From positions 186,001 through 250,000 of the forward strand of contig JADDOH010002592.1 of the NCBI GenBank assembly GCA_016648135.1: a stretch of 64,000 nucleotides of DNA, in the 5' to 3' direction. Origin of the DNA: Agrypnia vestita. Its lineage: Eukaryota; Arthropoda; Insecta; Trichoptera; Phryganeidae. Under the pieces are notes generated by a model. It did no database searches. It saw only the letters and a list, made by a program, of their open reading frames with translations, and had not been told where the DNA came from. Shown in pieces: positions 21,738 through 34,839 of this stretch (the stretch's first letter is position 1; every line of letters starts with the position of its first letter). The translations under genes were made by a program, and so were the position numbers.

Positions 21738-24700
21738 TGGTTTTTGATGCGCATTTCAATTTTCTAACCCCATTAAAAAGTACATATTGACAAATGGTAA
21801 TTCTGATTTCTTTCCGTTGGCCTACGAAGAATATTTTGTCGGAAAGTCTGTGATCCTAAATGAAAGTCCAGAATGATATTCAAGGTTTATTTGTTCCTTA
21901 CAAAATACAAAAATATCGTGACAAATTACAATTAGTGGCACTAAATAGTTCTCCAAGTGCGTCCTTTTTGATACCATTTTCCTCTCTATCTCCCGTCTCT
22001 TTGCTCATACAGATGTCCATCCGGATATATTTAATGATATCATTGAAAGCATCAAGCAAAGGATCGCCACCATATAGGTACACACTCCAAGCTACAACTT
22101 GCATAGTAAATGGAGGAATCTGTTAATAAAGTTGCCTATATGTTTCCAATATCAGCTAAATTCGGCGCCAGCGCCGCGTTTTCTGAATACCTACACGTTT
22201 TCGAGCGGATAGATGTGTTGCAAAATTGCTTAAATACGTATTTAAAGCGGACATAAATGTATGCGTCAAACATTTTAAGCCTGGTGTTATTTTGTATTAT
22301 AAAGAATTTTTAACCAATCACTAAATAACGAGAATACTAAATACTTTTGATATTTTTCAATAACGGAAATTGATTCACGCAGCACATTTTCCTGCAAAAA
22401 CGTGTTTCTAAAAGAGAGTTCTGCTTTCAGATGCATACAAACTCTAGTCACGATACAGCCCACCATACTTCTATAGTATCGTACCAGCAGAATAACTTAA
22501 GTCCGCGCCACTGGATTACAGAATAGTAATAATTACCTACCGTGCGTGCGAAGCAACCTTAAAAATAGCTCGATTCAATGACAAAACGTGGAATGAGCAC
22601 AAGAGTATTATTCCAAATACACATTTTGCTGTAAACCCACACTCCTATGGCTTTGTATTGTGTCAAGCCGCAATCAATTTCATCTATTTAGATGCTGTGT
22701 TCGTGAGAAAGAAATTGTGTGTGGTAATGCTGAAATTAAAATTTGGTCACTGAAACATGTCAAAGTCATAATGAGGGTTTTTGATTTTGCAATCGAATGT
22801 TTTAATATTGAGCAAAATCTCGCGGCAAATCATGTTTCGATAGAGAGCCAAGATTTTAGCAGATGATTTAAGAATTTGGGTATGTAGCAATATTAGATTA
22901 GACAATACAAGATTTTAGGTATATAGCAATATAGCTTGTTGGATATTCACCTAGTAGGTAGTTTTTTTCATATAAAATAGTAGTAGGTATATTATTGTTA
23001 TGACATGTTTCTCGTGTAGGTACGCATTTCTATTTTTTTAATTATAAAAAAATATTGGAAACCCTTGACCTCCGGATCATAAAGCAAGAATTTTACTTGC
23101 ATATTTGAATTCCTTCTAGATTGTTACTTGATCTAAATGTAGTAAACTTTATTGAATAATTTAAATTATACAGCGATTCGTAACACTATGAATTTCATAA
23201 TTGATGTTAATCTCACAGACAATTATTTTGATCATAGTAAAATTAAAAAAAAATTTTTTTTTTTTTCGATTTAAAAATCTTATTTTCGAAGCACGAAATT
23301 ATAGTTTCACAGATAATTTATTTTATAAAATGGTAATGGGTGAATACATAACTTTGTTTGACGCAATATCTACACATATTCACGTGATAAAATTGCAGCA
23401 GGTCTGTTTGTTTCCTTTTTCATGCAGTTGGTACATGTTACAGTTTACTATGCTGTGCGACATGATATAAAATATAAGAAAATTATATTTATGGTATGAT
23501 AAGTGGACAATCTTTAAAAATCACATAGAGTTAACTTGAAATAATTAATTCATTAAGAGGAGATGTAACTATCTAATAACATAATAACAAAAAACAAATA
23601 CTTGTATGGAAGTTAATATTACACATTTACACATTTTGTCGTCTTTTTGTAAGTTTGTTCGCGAACACGTGATTACTTTATAAACGGTCACGAAAAAACA
23701 TTTGATTTTAGTGCCAAATTTTCTAATTTTTTTTTCAGTTGAAAGAAAGAGAGAGTTGTTCTCAAGTTAAGGTCGAAAAATATTAATTGCAAACATTGCA
23801 GACACTTAAAAAAAACATATAATTTAAAGAAAGTGCAGAAGTCATTTGGACCGGAGAAATTTAAATGCCTTTTACAAATTATCGCGAATCATACTTGACA
23901 TTTACAATAACTTTTTAACATTGATTCTGCATAGTTCACACATTTTTAAATTAACTTAATTACTAATTATTTTTTAGGTTAAATCATAATTTGACATTCA
24001 CGGTAAATATGAAATGATCTAAACATATAAAGCAATTTTTATTTTATTTCAAAATAAAGCAGTTTCTTAAGACATAAAAATAATTTAAACACGATATTTT
24101 TAAAAGTGTGTCTTAATTTAATGTGAATATTTGAATCAAAGTAAATACATTTTATCAAAAAATCACAAAACAAATGCTTATTAAGATAATTAAATATAAA
24201 ACACAACTTGGTATACACTACTAAATATTTATTTATTCAATAAAATAATAATAAAACGCCTCTACATGTTACGGGAACGAAATTCCCTTAGGATATACAG
24301 GAGGATACAATGTATACTAAATTACATGAACATTGTGTAGACTTAAAATTAACTAGAAGGTTGGAAAGTAGGCGGATTATATAGGAGGGGGTGAGGGGAG
24401 CAATAAAATGATTGGTAACCTCAAGGTTGTTCTTTTTTTGATTGGGAAAATGTTAAGTATAGGGTTGTTTGGCAATTTAATTTGGTTATTTATAATACTA
24501 TTATTCAGATTTATGTTTTTCCTTATTTCCAAAACTTCAAAACTCTCCAACTGTCGATTGTTTTTATTATTGCGTAGTATTTTAAAACCTTAATTGCTAT
24601 CAATATTATGATTATGTTCAAGTCAATGATTGGAAAGTTCTGAATAAATATTGCCATTAAGGCTTCTCAAATGCTCCTTATTTCTTCTCGTTATTTTTCC

Positions 24701-24912
24701 AATGAAAAAAGTTAAGCAATACTTGCATTTATAAAGACACTGCTGGTTTGTGTCAAGTATAAAAATATAGTAATGCTTGTTAAATAAACCAAACCTAACC
24801 TAACCACCTTAAACTGTCAATACGTAGTAAATACTAAATCGTAGTAAATCGTCAATCTCGTGATAAGTATTTGTTAAATATTTTTTAAGAGATGTGCAGC
24901 TTGAGTATATTT
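21738..24912. other. AT-rich DNA without recognised gene
   Basis: Open frames up to 89 codons (21860-22126, 22660-22866, 23201-23470 plus) show no domain, signal peptide or repeat family. No RNA gene or long inverted repeat was seen. Confidence 0.4.
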
Positions 24913-25085
24913 GAATAGCTTATTGGTGTAGTGGTCAACACGCTCGCCTGGTGATGCGTTGGTCGGTGGTTCGCGCCCCATTCCAGGACAACATCAAGTA
25001 GTCCTGTTTTATATATATATATATATATATATAAATTGAATTTAGTCAGAATATTGGTGTGACACGTATTTTTGTGTGTATTTAA
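24913..25085 (+). mobile_element. tRNA-derived SINE (family S), plus-strand copy
   Basis: The head GCTTATTGGTGTAGTGGTCA carries an A box TGGTGTAGTGG (24924-24934), and a B box GGTTCGCGCCC follows at 24968-24978. The body then reads CCCCATTCCAGGACA, a TAGTCCT phrase, an (AT)n expansion at 25013-25033, and GAATATTGGTGTGACACGTAT. The same sequence in reverse occurs at 47985-48115, 49540-49712, 56945-57120 and 60490-60662, which defines a repeat family and not a single tRNA. Confidence 0.75.
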
Positions 25086-25149
25086 AAAAAATGTTTTTAC
25101 GGAAAACCTACATTTCAAACAATACTTTTACCCCATTCAAACAAAATAA

Positions 25150-25225
25150 GAAGATTGTGCTATGACAATAGGACTAACTAACTCACAGGTCTAATCTCCG
25201 ACCACGGAATCTTTAAGCGAGCATC
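25150..25225 (-). mobile_element. SINE family S, fragment
   Basis: TTGTGCTATGACAATAGGAC, then TAACTCACAGGTC, CCGACCACGGAATC and GCGAGCATC follow the minus-strand order of the family (compare 49595-49680), with deletions. It lies 65 bases from the plus copy and opposes it. Confidence 0.5.
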
Positions 25226-27212
25226 ATAATAAAAAATAAGTGTTTTGATTATTTCATTTATTTTTATTACGTCTTTTAATAGAACTGAAATATTATAAAT
25301 TTACTCATTTCCATTAGAAATCGTATAAACATCGTTTGAACACGCGAAATAATGAATCAGGAACTCGTTTTTTATAAATTCTTCAAATAACACAGCGTTA
25401 GAATGATTACATATTATTATGTTTCTCTATTCAGAAAGTCATACACGACTTTTTGTTAATAACATTTGTGACGGTAACATTATATATTACGCTTGTGACG
25501 TGACTTGTGACCATCTAAAGAAGCGCCGAACATCAGCTAGTGCAGAAAGCGGTTTCCCTGCCAAGTAAGGCGTTAGAAACCACCTCTTTGGAGAGAATCC
25601 ACTATCACTTTCTTCAAGGAGATTCTGGAGGCTGGGCCGCCAGCTGATTTGCATCGATCTCTTTGCTCTGTGTCGTTTCCCGCGCAAGTGTGCGCGCGCA
25701 TAAATGCCAGCGCAAATTATTCGCGAAACTAAAGATCGAGCGAATTCATGAATATCAATCGAAGAATGTTTCTTAATGTTGATTTAATTTAGTATGAATA
25801 CTAATTAAATCGGTATATATAATGGACGATGAAAATTCGTCAGACGTGAAGGTTGAATACCTTAATTATTAAAATGAAATATTTGACAGCTAATGTGTAT
25901 CGTTATTAATAAAATATTTCATTGTTCACACTTAGTTAAAATATTTAAAATACGTATATGTTAATTGAATACGCATTTTATTTGTGCAATATTAAAACAT
26001 TCTATGATTTTAAAATAAAATAAAAGTTATCTAATGATAAAATATATGATTAGGTACTACCGGAATATGAAACCGGTACATTTCCATGCCGGGGAACTGC
26101 GTTACTATTTACGTTATGTTTATCATTTTTGGCCGTTTATTGCCATTTAATCTAATTAATAATTTCGCTGTCTGTAACATCCGTAACTTGCTGGAATACA
26201 ATAGCAATATTAATGAGAAGCGGGCGTCCGAATACAAACAGCGCTCAGCTCAGACCATACGCAAGGGTTGATCCACCAAATTACATGGCTTTAATATTTT
26301 TTATCTATTATTTTATTTTAATTTTAGGTTAAATCGAATAAAGCCAATTTAAAAAAACAAATGGTTTTCTTTTCGCAAATTTTCAGCTTCAAAATCTTGC
26401 AATTATTATGTCCCGTATATGTCCTTCTCAAAATAGTATTATTGAAAATCGTAAAAATTTTAGTGTCTTGCAAACAAAAACCTATCACGAACAAATAGGA
26501 TGTTTTTTAGAGGTCGATTTTTTGAATTGGCAACCTTTTTTCAGAGACAGCCAATTTGACAGCTGACAGTTGATTTGTGCTCCGTTTGTTTTGCCATTTC
26601 ACCACGAATAGACTTACGCCAATTTTATATTAAATATGGTGGTATCGTAGTCATATTTAAACACTTTTAGCATAAAACTTTATTTCCAATGAAGTCAATA
26701 CTATAGTCATTAAAGTTTTATGTATTTGATTTCATGTTCTCTTTCTTTTTCATGTTCATGATCAAATAAATATTAATAAATTGTTTAAATATAGGCTTAT
26801 ACTCAGTAACTACTGTAGTGATGACCATAAAACATTTGTAATGAATATCTACGTATAACACGGGACAAATCTCACTTGGAAAATATATTTTACCGAGATG
26901 CAATAATTATTATGGAGAAAGAACATAAATACCAACGGTTTTCAATGGTGCGCCCTCTGACTTGTTTGGGTTGGATTCAAATGCAAAGGTAAAAGTGGCA
27001 TGCAGGGAGTTTATTATGAACAATAGTGAACTGTCTGCATGCTAACTATTTTTATATAATTTTATAAATTCTTATATAAGCCAGCACTATTATTAAATGG
27101 TCAGATATGTTCATTATTACTAGAAGAAAGTAGATGATTTCTAACGCATAGTTAGCAGAATCTTTGTTAATTGTAAAATATGTAATAAATTTAAAAAAAT
27201 AAAATTAAATTA

Positions 27213-27243
<31 letters not shown>

Positions 27244-28199
27244 TAGTTTTATAACTCTTAAAACACCATATATATGTCCCGCTTATTTAAAGAATAAGAA
27301 AGAATTAAATTAATTTCACCCTTTAAAAGACTTCCTATATAATTTACACATCTGTGGTATGGCACTTCGAACGACAATAATATATTTCTATCCTCAATGA
27401 GCCTTTAATAAGGAGTGTTATAAAATATTATTCGTCATATTTCAACGCTCATAAAAATATTTGCTAAACACATCAAAACATTTATCATTCCAATTTTGAA
27501 ACGAGTCTGAACTTAAAACTATTCCTGGAATGCCGATTAATTTATTTTGGTGGTAGGAAAATTTCACACAAAATACAAGTAGGTACCCAACGAACATGAC
27601 GATTTTTCCCAGTGACAAATTACAAGACGTTTTCTTACCCATTATGTTCCTCAATGTGCCAGTGAAAGCGAAAATTGAATACAAATTACTTTTTCATCAC
27701 AAAAGCAAACGCAGCAGCCAACTTTCTTTTAAAACAAACAATTATTATAGTATTTGAACAATCATGCCGCAATCTTCCTACGGCGCTAAGTTGAGAATAC
27801 CGAGACACAGGATGAGCAAGGCAGATAATGCCTTGCAGCCGTGATCATTACGGTCGTAAGATGTTTATCGTTCATTTTGTGAGTTACGACCGTTTTACCG
27901 CGGATGAGCGGGTGGCCGTGGTTTTCAATTAAGCAATTTTTGAATGGTTATATCAGCGCATCTAATCGCTTGATAAAAAAAGAAAGTACTTAATTAATTA
28001 CGACTACAAGCAATTAACTAAGAACAGGGTAGTTCAAGCTTTTCGCTTTTTTATATATTTTTTTAAATCAAATATTTTTCCTTATGTGCGTTGATTAGGC
28101 CGGATACTTGTTGCCGTCAATAACACATATTATTCTGACATTTTCTTCAAGAACCGTTTTCAAATCTGTATACAGGCCAACTTATACGACCATTTTGGA
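25226..28199. other. AT-rich DNA; one GC-richer patch at 25487-25720
   Basis: The minus frame 25487-25687 (66 codons, LLEESDSGFSPKRWFLTPYL in the middle) sits in a GC-richer patch with CpG and could be an exon or element fragment. I recognise no family. An (AT)n tract is at 27218-27241. TTTGACAGCTGACAG near 26550 is a phrase often seen in insect intergenic DNA. Nothing else was found. Confidence 0.3.
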
Positions 28200-28400
28200 T
28201 CCTAACGGAGATTGACAATGAAGGCAAAGATCCAGGCTGTCGAGATGAGTTTTCTAAGGGGGGTAGCGAGAGAAATAACAAAAATATGTGTATGAAAACA
28301 TAATGGGTCTAGACTGATTAATTCATACGAAAGCAGCACAAGACAGGAAAATATGGAAGCACCACGTCGAATCTTTGGACAAGGGGATGAAAATGATAAT
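28200..28400 (+). mobile_element. RTE-type LINE fragment, heavily decayed
   Basis: The forward text reads KIQAVEMSFLRGVAR, matching the ..K-AVEM-FLRR-.. block that precedes the C-terminal domain in RTE-like LINE proteins (compare ELRSLRRM at 16.7 kb). Frame breaks follow immediately. The minus-strand 103-codon open frame over the same bases is a shadow. Confidence 0.45.
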
Positions 28401-30560
28401 GAAGAATGTTTCAAATTAATATTATAAGATAAGATAAGAATCCCTGACGTCTTATTCTTATCGTATCTTAATACCACATGAATTAAGGATTTACATATGT
28501 ATCTGCGAGCCATTATATTTTTTTTAGCTAGGCCTTATTTAGACATTTTTGGCAGAAGTAGTTGCTAGTTGCTGCATACCAATACATTATATGAGACTAT
28601 TCATATATTTGATTTACTAGAAAGCTATATTATTGTTGCCTTGGATATAGAGTTATATCAAAGAGATGGTAGAGGAATGGGCAAAAATGTGTAAACTTAG
28701 TTTTAAACTGGCCGTAAAGAGTAACGATGAATGCAAAATTTGGTGCAGTCAGAGAGAGAATGTGATTTTTGTTCATGAATACTTGAGCGCAATAGAGCAA
28801 GAGTTTTGTGATTTGTAGTACTTACATATTATTATCATCGTGTCGTTTCGTCAAGTTTTTGTAAGGATCGGTCAAAGAGTGTGCAAATAATAGACCTACA
28901 GTCAATTACATAAAACAAAAATATAACATACGTAACTTTAGGTATTAAATTTAATAAAAGTATGGATTATTTTGAAATATACTAAAATCAGCCATCTTTA
29001 ATGAAAAATTAGAAAATGATTAAAATCACAAAAAAAAATAATTGTGAAAAGAGACATAATAGGAAAATCACATTTCAAAATTCTTCTCTGATCCTAAACT
29101 TGTTTCCGTTCATGACCAAAAAAACTCTCTGGCCTACCCGAATAGATTGAAATTTTTGTTTTATTTAAGTTAATCAGAAACTGTAGTAGTTATAAATAAC
29201 TCAAAAAGTGTGTGCATTTAAGTTTAAATAATTCATATCGTTTAGATTTAAAATTGTAAAGGGGTTTAGTTTTAATGACCCAAAAACTCTCTGAATTGTA
29301 CCATCTTTCAATTAAATTACACTGACTTTCGCAAATCACAAAACACACACAAATCACATGCGATGTTTTGTACACAATAATGATCGTAAAGCTATTCAGA
29401 TATTCACATGAGCAAAAACGCGTAATTGAAATAATTACGCATTTCCCCACGAGCGAAACAACACTCCACTGATACTGTGTGAATAAACGTCAGCACTCAT
29501 TTCAAACTGAACGTCAGCGCTCATTGGAAACTGAAAGTAGCTTAACTTAAGGACATGTACCTACTCTATATTGTCGTATGCAGGGTGTAAAGTTATCGCA
29601 AACTTGCAAAACCCTCGTACCTCGTTTGTGTGAACCGTTGCACTTTGCAATCACGTCTGTGTACAACTTTATGTCTGCAGTAACGGGTTTATATTGGTTT
29701 TCTATGAGAATTCGATTAAATTGCAACATTGTATTAATCAAAGACAAAGAATATGCTTTCATTGTCCTCGGTCGCAGTTGTTATCGAAAGCTGTCATTCA
29801 TATTAAATCAGAGAAAATTCGATTTGGATTTGCACAATGACCGATAATTTGTATTGACGTGTTCTTTTATCGCCCGAATAAACTGAATTGCAAAGGTACA
29901 TTGGTCGTAGAGAAATTTTTAGAAAATCATTTTCATAATCTAGTGAATGTTGTAATCCAGTTTATATAGGTGTTAAGATTTTTCTATCTCATATATATGT
30001 GGGAATAAAATGTATTTACGTGTATATTGATATGCAATATTAAGTCAAATTTGTGACTCTTCAAAATGATATTAAATAATTTAAAAAATTATAAAAACGA
30101 AATTCGTGTGAATATTCTATATACTTAGAAAAATAATAAAATGCATACTTAGAAAGTATGAACAATATTTTATTTATTTATTTAAAAAAAAAGAATAATA
30201 CTTATACTATACATACACTTTTATAATAGCAGTATTCAGTGGATTAGAAATTCGTATATTTAGATAAACAGGCCATTCATTATGGAGTTTGGTACCTTAA
30301 AATCATTTCTAAAATAATCTAGAATACCAAAAACTTACCCAACATTTACAATAACAATCAATACTTATATTTCTCGATTGATACAATTTTTCGCGATAAT
30401 ACTGTCGTTTATTTTGTAAAAATAACAACTAAAATACAACATTAGTTCACCAATAAAATAACAAGAAAATTTGTAATATGTGGAACAAAGGTAGGCTTTA
30501 CAATTTATTATTTTCACCGACAAATTTATACATACATTCAAACAGGTGTTTAAAAGCAAT
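28401..30560. other. AT-rich DNA; small duplication at 29486-29535
   Basis: A 24-base imperfect tandem duplication (AACGTCAGCACTCATTTC and AACGTCAGCGCTCATTGG) lies at 29486-29535. The overlapping frames at 29547-29762 minus and 29578-29847 plus carry no known domain. The rest is featureless. Confidence 0.35.
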
Positions 30561-30726
30561 GTTTTATTTATTTATTTATTTATTTATTCATACGCCAATC
30601 GGCTATATACATTGATATTACAAAAATAATAGACTTAAATGAATGGATTAGAAAAATTGCACATATATAAAAAAAAATACTAGCCTAGTAACAATATGGT
30701 ATAATCATATAGGGTTGAGCGTAATT

Positions 30727-32535
30727 TTAATTCTGTGATAACAATCTTTTTGCCGCTGATGAGAATGAGATGTATGATTCATCGAAGAAGTTGATATCAA
30801 CGCAGTGGCTATTCACCAGATTGGCAATCCTATTTCTTGGGCCATTGTACACATAACTTTTTGTGGATTTAGTGGTCTCCAACAATCTACGCACTCTTAG
30901 ATCCGGCCTAGCAGTGATAATGCCAAATTGTTCCAGGATCTCGGGCGAGTCTATCTGTCCGTTGACAGATTTGTAGAAGAAGGTAAAGTCAGACAATTGT
31001 CTTCGAGTGATTAGTTTGCTGATTCTAAATCTGTTATATACGGTCTCAATATCTCCTGGTGATCGTGTACGATAGGCGATGCATTTACATAGTTTGCGTT
31101 GTATTCTTTCGAGCTGATTGATTAGTTTATTGGTATACGGCGACCAAATGACAGAACAGTATTCTAAAATCGGTCTCACAAGACTGTCGAATAGTCGTAC
31201 CAGCGTGTAGACATTGCTGAAGTCCTTCCCAGCTCTAATGATGTAACCAAGAGTCTTGAAAGCTTGTGACGCAACTTTCTCCACGTGGCTTGAGAAATTC
31301 AGTTTATGGTCCACAATAACGCCAAGGTCCTTTGCCGAGGTGACTATCGGGAGATGATGTCCATCAATGAGATAATTAGCCTGATATTGATTTCGTGATC
31401 TAGAGAATGACATTACTGAGCATTTACCGATATTTAACATTAGTTTGTTTTTAGTACACCACCTGTGGAGTTCATTGAGATCGTGCTGAAGAATTTCTAA
31501 GTCTTGGTCATTCATGATTCTTCTGAAAATTTTCATGTCATCTGCATATAGTAGGTAATCGGATAGTAAATTGTCTGCGATGTCATTGATGAAAATATTA
31601 AAGAGAATCGGACCAAGATGTGACCCTTGAGGGACACCAGAGCATACTTCATACTCTTCAGAGATAAATCCATTAACTCTGACTTGTAGGAATCTGCCAG
31701 TTAGATACGAATGGAACCACTCTAATGCTGTGCCTCTCACACCATACGGACCGAGCTTGTCAATCACAATTCCGTGGTCTACCATGTCGAAAGCCTTACT
31801 GAAATCTGTGTAAATAGCATGTACATCGACCCCCTGGTTCAAAGCATTGAGTATGTAGTTAATGTATATATACAGATTCGTTGTTGTAGATATGCCACCG
31901 AAGAAGCCATGCTGCTTTGTAGTAATTATATTTTTGATTGCAAATGTAAGTTGAGGAAGAATTAGTTTCTCGAAAAGCTTTGACATGGCAACTTGTATAC
32001 ATATCGGGCGGTAGTTAGTTACCTCAGACCTAGTACTAGATTTGTGAATTGGGCTTATGAACGAGAGTTTCCATGCCAAGGGAAAGACTCCAAGCTGTAG
32101 TGATTTGCTGAATATATGCGTTATGGGCTCGCAGAGACCGGCTGCATAATTCTTTAGGAAGAGATTCGGTACACCGTCGGGCCCAGATCCTTTGCTGACC
32201 TTCAGGCTCGTTAGCTGTTTAAAGACGTTATCGAAGGTGACGCTAAATTCCGATAAGTTAGCATCTTTGACGCTTCGAGTACTAGTATTATGGTCCGCTG
32301 GGGCAGCGTTGTTAATAGTATAGATACTCCTGAAGTATGATGCAAAGAGGTTACTTATTTCACCACCATTAACAGCTGTTTTCTCATTCCAAGACATTTC
32401 AGATGGAATGTCAAGGTTATTACGACGCTTGTTTTTCACAAATTTCCAGAATTGGCTAGCATCGGTCTCCATCAGGGACTCCACCCTGGTAACATAGTTC
32501 CTGTAGCAGCTGGTACTGAGTTTTTTGCACTCCAA
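30727..32535 (-). CDS. LINE reverse transcriptase (pol, intact RT part)
   Basis: The 602-codon frame from ATG at 32535 is open upstream to the TAA at 32617. The protein makes cDNA from the element's RNA at the target site. Visible RT blocks in order: KVSKGSGPDGVPNLFLKN (about residues 113-130), the ISPIHKS..NYRPI block (about 160-180), AIYTDFSKAFDMVDH with the first catalytic Asp (about 240-254), SGVPQGSHLGPILFN (about 295-309) and LLYADDMKIFR with the YADD pair (about 325-335). Then GVIVDHKLNFSSHV and the thumb/C-terminal region with EYCSVIWSPY follow. All RT catalytic Asp residues appear present. The ATG is internal; the true protein continues from the endonuclease part. Without an intact endonuclease the copy is probably immobile. 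Shadow frames at 31774-31965 and 32452-32637 are ignored. Confidence 0.88.
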   Translation of the reverse strand: MECKKLSTSCYRNYVTRVESLMETDASQFWKFVKNKRRNNLDIPSEMSWNEKTAVNGGEISNLFASYFRSIYTINNAAPADHNTSTRSVKDANLSEFSVTFDNVFKQLTSLKVSKGSGPDGVPNLFLKNYAAGLCEPITHIFSKSLQLGVFPLAWKLSFISPIHKSSTRSEVTNYRPICIQVAMSKLFEKLILPQLTFAIKNIITTKQHGFFGGISTTTNLYIYINYILNALNQGVDVHAIYTDFSKAFDMVDHGIVIDKLGPYGVRGTALEWFHSYLTGRFLQVRVNGFISEEYEVCSGVPQGSHLGPILFNIFINDIADNLLSDYLLYADDMKIFRRIMNDQDLEILQHDLNELHRWCTKNKLMLNIGKCSVMSFSRSRNQYQANYLIDGHHLPIVTSAKDLGVIVDHKLNFSSHVEKVASQAFKTLGYIIRAGKDFSNVYTLVRLFDSLVRPILEYCSVIWSPYTNKLINQLERIQRKLCKCIAYRTRSPGDIETVYNRFRISKLITRRQLSDFTFFYKSVNGQIDSPEILEQFGIITARPDLRVRRLLETTKSTKSYVYNGPRNRIANLVNSHCVDINFFDESYISFSSAAKRLLSQN

Positions 32536-32616
32536 TCTCAGCTTCTTGAATCGGATGTATGCTGGTTTTGTGTGTGTTCTCTTGTAGTGCGCGTGTGCCT
32601 CTTTTTTTTGCCTAAC

Positions 32617-33420
32617 TTAATTAATGAGTTCTTTTGAGAACCAACAGGGGTAGTCGCTGGTTTTCTTCGAGAAGACTGGAACATGGTACTCAATGCATTC
32701 ATTGATTTTCTCATAAAACCACTTAACTTTATCATCAACGGTATCAATCATGTATAACTCAATCCAGTTGGTCCTTAGGAATAATCTATTGATTGCTACA
32801 TAGTCAGCACGTCCAAATGCGTAGGTTGGTGGGCTATGTGGTTTTAAGTTGGCCTTGCTACTAACGTAAACGTGCAAAGCAGGTTGGTATTCATCCTCGT
32901 CAATTATAGGGTATGATTTCTCTGGTCTCACGTAGAAATCACTGAAGCATAAGTCAAGGAGATGATCGTAGGAGTTCCGGACTTCGTTCATTTACATGCA
33001 TCCAGTGAGGAGTAGTTCGTTGTAGATGAGATTTTCGCAGTCATCTGGTGGAAGGCTACTAGGGATATTGTAGTTGCCTACAATGAGCATCTTGGTGTTG
33101 GGATATTTAGCTTGAATAGATGAGACTGTGTTGGTGTGTCTAGCATAGACGTCGGTCGTTGAGTGCGATGGTATGTAGATACATCCAACTATGACATCGC
33201 CGTCTGTACATTTTATTTTAACAAAAATTTGTTCGATGTTTTGAATGTTGATCGATAGTAGCTCGGCTGATATACTGCGCTTTTCAGCAATAAAAACGTT
33301 ATTTAAAAGATTTTTGTATCTATATAATGTTTTCGTCAATCTGACAGCTGAGGGTCTTATCAAATCTATATGTTTGTGAAATAGATATATAGTATGCAGT
33401 ATTGTTGCGATAGAATGCAA
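32617..33420 (-). pseudogene. LINE apurinic-like endonuclease and linker, broken
   Basis: Same frame as the RT. 33300-33250 reads VFIAEKRSISAELL, the start of the recognisable endonuclease middle. Then VKIK, VGCIYIPSHST and LIVGNYNIPSSLPP follow, equivalent to the family motif GDFN but with Asp replaced by Asn (about 33079-33068), which should kill catalysis. A TAA at 32992 separates this from MNEVRNSYDHLLDLCFSDF, which matches the HLLDLVFS region near the endonuclease end. The linker runs to CWFSKELIN and a second TAA at 32617. The N-terminal third of the endonuclease is missing. Confidence 0.75.
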
Positions 33421-34839
33421 ACGTATTTTAGGTTACGGTATTAATGCTTTGGTAGGGGATAAAATCGTTCCATGGCTAATCAAATTAATGATATTTCATT
33501 ATGCAGCTAATATCTTCGCTGGCAGCGTGGAGATTATTTTAAACGGAATGGAGATTAGTTTTAATGAAAAACACGTTTGACTAATGCGCCCTGCAATTTG
33601 GTTTTGTCCTGAAGTAGTCGAGAAGTGTGGTTTCGAGGTTCGCGCTGACGTATTGCGAAACTGACCGAACAACTCGAGGCGGTTTTGAGTCATGTTTGCT
33701 GACAGTCAATACAAACTGCTCAACTATCGAATGAGTATGTAACAAGTCGAATCCTTTGGACTTGTTTACAAAACATGGTGCGGACGAATTGAGTGATAAA
33801 ACGTGTCGATTTTAGATTTCCTTTGAAAGAAATATTGCGCTATTTACTTGAGTAGGTACCCACCGCGGGATGGTGAAAGGGCAAAAGGGGTAAATGATGT
33901 GAATAGGAGGATATGATTTGTTCAAATAAGTTGTATTGTTATTTTAGAACGACTTTTGATATTTTTAGAAAACCCTGAAAAATCGCAGAGTTGACGACTT
34001 TATTTAAAAGTAGACTGAAAACGCACCCGTTTTAAAAGATCATATCTTTTAAAAATTTCAAATAGTTTAAACGGTTGCTTTGTAGAACACCCTCGAGGAT
34101 AATGAATGGCACCATATCTATTGTCGATATATTTATTATTATTCAATTGAACAATATGGATAGGATTTAATGGAAGAATTCTATAGGTATCAGGAAAACA
34201 ATCCACATTAATATCTGGCATATGAAAATAACTCTAAAGAACTGATAAAAACTCTCAAATAAAGGAAAATTGCATTCTCGTACTTTGAATACATTTCGTC
34301 AGCAAAGGTTGATAAATCTAGAGAATTGTGACTTATATTGTTATCGTGTGCTCTCGTTCTGACAGGGATGACCCGTTGTTTATGCGCTCTCTTAAATTCA
34401 GTAGTCCTTCTGAGTAGAAAGGGTATATTTTTCTCGTATATATGTATATTATAAGCATGTATATTACAACATGTATTTAAATAGAATTAAAATGTATGTG
34501 TTGTTTTATTACGGTTTATAAGAAAATATTTCATAGTACATAATATTTGAACATGTCTCACAAATAAATGAAGACAGTCTGAAGAAGCTGGTAATTACTG
34601 GAAGAATATGGGGGTGCGAACAAGAAGAGCGAACAGATGGTCTTTTACTAGGAGAATATTCCAAATAAAGAGATGAAATCTGATGATGATTCCTTACTAA
34701 ATGCCGCACTCAACATGACTCTTAAAAAAAAAATTAATTAATTAGTGAACCGCGAATATAAAACTTTACAAGATAAATTAAAGATTTCTCACAGGGACGA
34801 AATTATATATTTTATGAGAAAGTAGGTATGGAAGTTTTT
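33421..34839. other. No recognised gene
   Basis: 33490-33710 is somewhat GC-richer, with a 64-codon minus frame and no domain. The remainder is AT-rich with short open frames. Confidence 0.4.

Larger units (their letters stand above)
30561..33420 (-). mobile_element. CR1/Jockey-group LINE, 5'-truncated, (TAAA)n tail
   Basis: A non-LTR retrotransposon in reverse orientation. A single frame runs from 33420 to 30727 through part of the endonuclease and the whole reverse transcriptase. It is interrupted only by two in-frame TAA codons (32992-32994 and 32617-32619). The 3' UTR covers 30726-30591, and the element closes with a TAAA-type microsatellite tail at 30561-30590, as in CR1/L2-like rather than poly-A LINEs. 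Family-like sequence is lost 5' of about 33310, so the exact 5' break is uncertain. No second copy is in the window. The subfamily (Daphne, L2 or CR1) cannot be settled by eye. Confidence 0.85.

Noticed and set aside
28202..28513. 103-codon minus-strand open frame
   Set aside because: Antisense to a decayed RTE block on the plus strand.
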